Origin: Pegoplata infirma
Taxonomy: Eukaryota; Arthropoda; Insecta; Diptera; Anthomyiidae
Direction: 5' to 3'
Assembly (NCBI GenBank): GCA_963921195.1
Contig: OY992537.1
Coordinates: forward strand, 47,373,943-47,437,942
DNA length: 64,000 nucleotides
Of the stretch, positions 59,080 through 64,000 are shown piece after piece (positions within the stretch are counted from its first letter, which is position 1; the number at the start of each line of letters is the position of its first letter). The notes under the pieces were generated by a model. The model was not told the origin of the DNA. It worked only from the letters and a program-made list of their open reading frames with translations, and searched no databases. The position numbers and the translations under genes are program-made.

Positions 59080-60745
59080 GTTTTCAATAACAAATTTTCT
59101 AAAGAAAAGTTTGTTTTCGATAAAAAAATTCCAAAGAATTGTTTGTTTTCGATAACAAATTTTCTGTAAAAAGTGTGGCTTTCGCTAACAAATTTTCTGT
59201 AGAAAAGTTTGTTATCGGTAAAAAAATTTGTTATCGATTACAAACTTTTTTATAGAAAAGTTTGTTATCGATAACAAATTTTCTATAGAAAACTTTGGTA
59301 TCGATAACAAACTTTTCTATAGAAAATTTGTTATCGTTAACAAATTTTCTAAAGAAAAGATTGCTATCGATAGCAAATTTTCTAAAGAAAAGTTTGCTAT
59401 CGATAACAAATTTTTTATAGAAAAGTTTGTTATTGATAACAAATTTTCTATAGAAATTTTCTATAAAAATGTTTGTTATCGATAACAAATTTTCTATCGA
59501 AAAGTTTGTTATCGATAAACAAACTTTCTATAAAGAAGTTTTTATAAAAAAGTTGGTTATCGATAACAAATTTTATATAAAAATTTTCTAAAGAAAAGTT
59601 TGTTATCGATTACAAATTTTTTATAAAAAAGTTGGTTATCGATAACAAATTTAATATAAAAATTTTGTTATCGATAACAAATTTTATATAAAAATGTTGT
59701 TATCGATAACAAATTTTCTATAGAAAAGTTTGTTTTCGATAATAAATTTTCTATAGAAAAGTTTTTTTTCGAATACAAATTTTCTATAGAAAATTTAGTT
59801 TTCGTTAAAACATTTTCTGTAGAAAGGTTTGTTATCGATAATAGACTTTTCTAGAGAAAATTTTATGTTGATAACAAACTTTTCTATAGAAAATTTGTTA
59901 TCGAAAACAAATTTTCTATACAAAAGTTTGTTATCGAAAACAAATTATTTATACAAAATGTTTGTTATAGAAAACTTTGTTATCGATAACAAATTTCTAT
60001 AGAAAATTTTGTAATCGATAAACAAATTTTGTATAGAAAATTTTATTATCGATAACAAACTTTTCTCTAGAAAATTTGTTACCGATAATAAATTTTTCTA
60101 TACAAAATTTGTTTATCGATACTTTTCTATAGAAAATTTGTTATCGATTATAAACTTCTCTATACAAAATTTGTTTATCGATAACAAACGTTTCTATATC
60201 GATAACAATTTTTTTATAGAAAAGTTTGTTTTATAGAACAGATTTTTTTTTTATCAAAAACAAACTTTTCTATAGAAAATTTGTAAAACAAAACAAAATT
60301 TTCGATAACAAATTTTCTGTAGAACAGTTTCTATATCGATAACAAATTTTCTATAGAAAAGTTTGTTATCGATAACAAATTTGCAATAGAAAAGTTTGCT
60401 ATCGATAACAAATTTTCTACAGAAATGTTTGTTATCGATAACAAACTTTTCTCTAGAAAATTTGTTATCGGTTATAAACTTTTCTATACAAAATTAGTTT
60501 TTCTATACAAAATTTTCTATAGAAAAGTTGGTTTTCGATAACAAATTTTCTATAGAAAAGTTTGTTATCGATAACAAATTTTCTATAGAAAAGTTTGTTA
60601 TCGATAACAAATTTTCTATAGAAAAGTTTGTTATCGATAACAAATTTTCTATAGAAAAGTTTGTTATCGATAACAAATTTTCTATAGAAAAGTTTGTTAT
60701 CGATAACAAATTTTCTATTATTTGTTATCGACAACAAATTTTCCA
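59080..60745. repeat. 33-bp satellite, left block (TATCGATA in each intact unit)
   Basis: Unit of 33 bp made of two palindromes: TTTGTTATCGATAACAAA (18) and TTTTCTATAGAAAA with a trailing G. The unit is most uniform at 60530-60720, six nearly identical copies, and decays outward. Frames on both strands are artefacts of the palindromic unit. Confidence 0.95.
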
Positions 60746-61071
60746 TACACTCAAAAAATTATGTCATTAACTGTTTGTAGTTTATTTAAAAGTTTTACGT
60801 TTACTCGTTTTTAAAAGAAAAAACATTTGTTTGATGTTCAGTTTTTATTAATGACTACTTCTGTCTTTTGTTTCAAAAATAACGCACTAAAAAATAAAGA
60901 CTTTCATTAACATTTAATTTTTAAAGTCATTTATTTTTGTTCTGTAAGTAAAAACTACCGATTATTCTTTAAAGATTTAATGAGATATCATTAGTTACAC
61001 AAGTAGGTTTTTTTTTGTAGAAAAAAAATCAAAAAATTATTTATAGAAGTATAAAAACATGCTTGTATCAA

Positions 61072-61140
61072 GTGACTTTGGCACGATTGGTAGAGTGTCT
61101 GGCCAGAATGTAGTTGATTGCGGGATCGATTCCGAACTAA
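61072..61140 (+). other. tRNA-like sequence with A and B boxes
   Basis: TGGCACGATTGG (61079-61090) fits an A box and GGATCGATTCC (61123-61133) a B box. Their starts are 44 bases apart, as in tRNA genes. If 61072 is position 1, the T8, G18-G19, A21, G53, T55, C56, A58 and C61 positions are all conserved. The acceptor stem and anticodon arm do not pair properly, so this is not a functional tRNA. SINE-like or a tRNA relic. Confidence 0.6.
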
Positions 61141-61187
61141 ATTAAAATTCAGTTATAAAATATTTCAATAGAAAATTGTAAAAATAA

Positions 61188-61307
61188 CCTACGAAATCAT
61201 TAATTTTTAATGTTTTCGTAGGTTATTTTTTTGGAATTTGTTGTTAAAAATAACAGAACTATGATTAATTTTTAATGTTTTCGTAGGTTATTTTTTTTTC
61301 GAATTTG
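61188..61307. repeat. Duplicated and inverted CCTACGAAA/TTTCGTAGG segment
   Basis: ATTAATTTTTAATGTTTTCG with the following GTAGGTTATTTTT occurs twice (61199 and 61263). CCTACGAAAtcatt at 61188 is the inverse of part of it, forming a hairpin with the first copy. Confidence 0.8.
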
Positions 61308-61505
61308 TTGGTAAAATGGAATGAAAAAAAAAACAATTTTTTTAATGTTTCATGTTTTTTATTTTAGAAAATTTTGTCAACAGTAAAAAATAAATGTTAA
61401 TGATAGTTAAAACAAATGAATAATTACTGGAATGGTTTTCAACTGTTTATTCACTGGTTTTAAATGTGTTTTTCATTTGTTTTTGCCTACAAAATATTTT
61501 GAGTG

Positions 61506-62080
61506 TAGAAAAGTTAGTTATCTATAAAAAATTTTCTACAGAAAAGTTTGTTATCGATAACAAATTTTCTATAGAAAAGTTTGTTATCGTTAACAAATTT
61601 TCTATAGAAAAGTTTGTTATCGATAACAAATTTTCTATAGAAAAATTTTGTTATAGATAACAAATTTTCTATAGAAAAGTTTGTTATCGATAACAAATTT
61701 TCTATAGAAAAGTTTGTTATCGATAAAGAAATTTTCTAAAGAAAAGATTGTTATCGATATCAAATTTTCTATAGAAAAACTTGTTATTGATAACAAATTT
61801 TCTGTTGAAAAGTTTGTTATCGATAACAAATTTTCTATAGAAAAATTTTGTTATAGATAACAAATTTTCTATAGAAAAGTTTGTTATCGATAAAAAATTT
61901 TCTATAGAACAGTTTGTTATCGATAACGAATTTTCTATTGAAAATTTTCTGTTCGATAAATAATTTTTTATTGAAAAGTTTGTTATCGATAACATATTTT
62001 CTATAGAAAAGTTTGTTATCGATAAAAAATTTTCCATAGAAAAGTTATTATTTAGCTATAGAAAAGTTTGTTATCGATTA
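61506..62080. repeat. 33-bp satellite, right block
   Basis: Same unit and phase as the left block, with copies differing by single bases and a few indels, until GTTATCGATTAGTTTGATAT. Confidence 0.95.
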
Positions 62081-62666
62081 GTTTGATATTTGTTAAACCC
62101 TTTTCTGCCACACACTTTCATGTACAGATTTCCTAAACTAACAAGTGAATGTTGAAAATTGTATTGTTTAGCTAACGTAAGCGTAAAAGTGTAAAATAAA
62201 TTTACACTCACTAAATCATTTCAAATAAATGGCAAGATTGGTTCCTACCAAGTAAAAAAAAATGTCAAAACAATATTGTGAATTTTTTTTTGTATCGTCA
62301 TCTTCTTTCTCTAGTAGTTTAGAAACCTAATTCATCTTCTCTTTAAAATACAATAAAAGGAGAAAATCTAATACAATCAGCAAACACAGTTTTTTTTTTG
62401 TTGTGTTGTTCAAAACACTCTTTACTTTTATTTTTATTTACCTTCTTCCACCACAATTTTATGGTATAGATTTTAACCATGTTCACAAGGACAGGTGCGC
62501 CTAAAAAATTGTTGCACACAAGATTGTGACATGTTTAAGATTATTGTGAATTTTATTTTTATCTGATAGAAGAGGCTTTTATGAAAGAAACTTTTTACAA
62601 TAACGACAATGTAAGTTGCTTAAATTGTTGCTAAAAATTCGCTAAACACGCTTTAAAAAACACTGG
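62081..62666. other. Unassigned stretch
   Basis: No gene or element end recognised. Confidence 0.5.
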
Positions 62667-63015
62667 TAAGTCGCAAACAGAATCTAAGACTTTTTCTATA
62701 GGAAAATGTCTCAGAACCTGAGAGCTTTTCTAAAGGAAAATTGACACAGAATCTGATACTTTTGCTATAGGAAAAATGTCTCAGAATCTGACACACTGTT
62801 TTTAAAGGAAAAATATCACAGAATCTAAGACTTTTTCTATGGAAAAATTGTTTTTCTATAGGAAAAATGTCTCAGAATCTTAGACTTTTTCTTTAGGAAA
62901 ATCTTTAAGAATGTAAAACTTTTTCTATGGAAAAAATGTGTCAAAATCTGAGATTTTTCTACAGGAAAAATGTTTCAGAATCTAAAATTTTTTCTAAGGA
63001 AAATGTTTCAGAATA
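62667..63015. repeat. Second block of the 35-bp repeat type
   Basis: About ten decayed units of TCTCAGAATCTGAGACTTTT with TCTATAGGAAAAATG, a variant of the 13-18 kb array with GG in place of CG. Confidence 0.85.
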
Positions 63016-63969
63016 TTTCTATTGTAATGTTTTTGTTTTAGTTGTTTATTAGTTTGATTCCGGCTCGAACCTTAGCCCCATTATTGCCCTCTTGCAATTA
63101 AAGTTCTCTTGCTACGCCTCTGATTTTTTAACTATTTAATTCTGTTTATATTTCCTCAAGGCTGTTTAAGATATTGCTTGAATATTTATTTTTTTAGTTT
63201 ATTTTTTCTCTTTTTCTAGTTTAGTATTGTATTTCATTTCAGTGAAAATTCGATTATCTTATCGTTGTGTATTTGATTTTCTATGTCAATGTGTATTTGG
63301 TTCATTCATTCTGTCTTTATTTATTGTTGTTTTATTTGTGGTACTGTTTTTATTTTTCTTTTTTTTTTTGCAAACTTTACATAACATGTTATCAAAAAGA
63401 ATTGATTGATGTAATCTGAATATGTAACTAATGCATCTGACTCTATGGCAACACAATTTCTGAAAGGATTTGAATTGTATAGAATTTTCGATTTGTAAGG
63501 AAATTATTTTAAGGTTCAATATAAAAAAAAGTTAATAAAATTTTATGGTAAATAAAACTAATTTTCTTTAAGACTTTTTTTAGTTTTATTTAAAAACTAT
63601 TTCTCCTGTAAATAAAGGCTTAGGTGTCTTCCTTAAGGATATTTGTTATTTTATTAGTTTTTCTTACTTTTGTATTCATGACGTAGATTCATTTTACATA
63701 TCTATGCATACTTTATTGTTGAGAGTTAACTTGAATTAAAATTATATACAAGTAGTCAATTATAATGATATATAAACAATAAACAAAATTTTGTAAATTT
63801 TTGAAAAATTTCATCAAATGTAAAAAAAAACGCCAAATGTTAATAAAATTTTGTTTTTTTAGGAATTAAAGTTAAAGACATTTTCAAATTTTTGGAAATT
63901 TTTTGGTAAATTTTATTAAATAAACATCCGTGATTCTAGGGCCCCAAAAATGTGTGTTTGCCTATATAT
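63016..63969. other. Unassigned AT-rich stretch
   Basis: No frame above 77 codons and none with recognisable protein. No repeat structure. Confidence 0.5.
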
Positions 63970-64000
63970 CGCTCCTTTACTTGTATAGCGTCACAACTCA
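63970..64000. mobile_element. Left end of a TIR element running off the window
   Basis: CGCTCCTTTACTTGTATAGC and the next bases match the 9850-9883 end with one difference. The rest lies outside. Confidence 0.75.

Larger units (their letters stand above)
60748..61505. mobile_element. CACTCAAAA-group element inserted in the satellite
   Basis: Ends CACTCAAAAAATTATGT and ATATTTTGAGTG with TA on both sides. Removing it rejoins TTTTCCA-TA-GAAAAG, a normal satellite unit. It carries a tRNA-like pol III promoter (61072-61140) and a duplicated TTTTCGTAGGTTATTTTTTT segment. Confidence 0.85.

Noticed and set aside
61072..61143. Functional tRNA gene
   Set aside because: The A and B boxes are good, but the acceptor stem and anticodon arm do not pair and position 33 is not T. 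Kept only as a tRNA-like relic.
59228..62037. Frames on both strands encoding FVIDNKFSIEK-like repeats
   Set aside because: A 33-bp unit is a multiple of three and palindromic, so open frames with repeating peptides appear on both strands automatically.
59080..62080. CRISPR-like regular repeats
   Set aside because: Units are contiguous with no unique spacers, the sequence context is eukaryotic, and no cas-like genes are present.

Overview
The window looks like intronic or intergenic DNA from a large, very AT-rich dipteran genome. The closest fit is a higher fly of the blowfly/house-fly type. The main evidence is at least fifteen copies or fragments of dispersed elements that open with ATACCCTCCA, carry a (GTCY)n tract in the middle, and end in a short hairpin followed by ACTTGTT. 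This is the layout described for dipteran mini-me elements and Helentron-associated DINE-like elements. Species is inferred from this alone; no host gene was found to confirm it.

I see no convincing protein-coding gene, rRNA, functional tRNA, CRISPR array or bacterial feature. Nearly all reading frames over 60 codons lie in low-complexity A/T tracts, in satellites or inside mobile elements. The one stretch with gene-like base composition is 476-717, which is open on both strands and could be an isolated exon or a transposon coding relic.

Working names used here: M1 (subtypes a, b, c) and M2 are the mini-me/Helentron-like elements. E is a roughly 1.1 kb element built around GATGAAAAAAA repeats and a double palindrome. 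F is a giant foldback element. J and the CACTCAAAA group are TIR elements. H is a 0.73 kb TIR element starting CCCAGCAAAA. K is a foldback element. G is an unclassified dispersed element. L is a small TIR element with CTCGAG-rich arms.

Layout. 0-8.2 kb: CACTCAAAA elements, an F foldback, an E copy inserted into another E with an M1a inside, half of a second F, and a CACTCAAAA element. 8.5-12.7 kb: small TIR elements, G, L, M1b. 13.3-18.4 kb: a decayed 35-bp tandem array broken by an E (itself holding two M1 copies) and by a CCCGAGTAAAAA TIR element. 18.9-25.6 kb: E, J, and a stretch bounded by two distant inverted repeats that encloses E, M1c, M2 and a CACTCAAAA element. 27.3-31.3 kb: G, a decayed long-unit repeat, and a roughly 21-bp array split by M1 copies. 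32.7-36.3 kb: foldback K with a hAT-type MITE and H inside, then a Helitron-like tail with a MITE inside. 36.5-44 kb: J, M1a, foldbacks, a decayed E relative with M2 inside, and small TIR elements. 44.3-52.2 kb: M1b containing M2 containing a Harbinger-like TIR element, then H, M1b, M1c. 52.2-56.7 kb: F holding a TIR element and an E that holds two M1a copies. 59.1-62.1 kb: a 33-bp satellite with about three dozen TATCGATA sites, broken by a CACTCAAAA element that contains a tRNA-like pol III promoter. 62.7-63.0 kb: a second small block of the 35-bp type.

The content is an archaeological record of transposition rather than a set of cooperating genes. Its value lies in several filled/empty site pairs inside one window, which fix element ends and insertion order, and in the satellite that multiplies a known transcription-factor/insulator motif.
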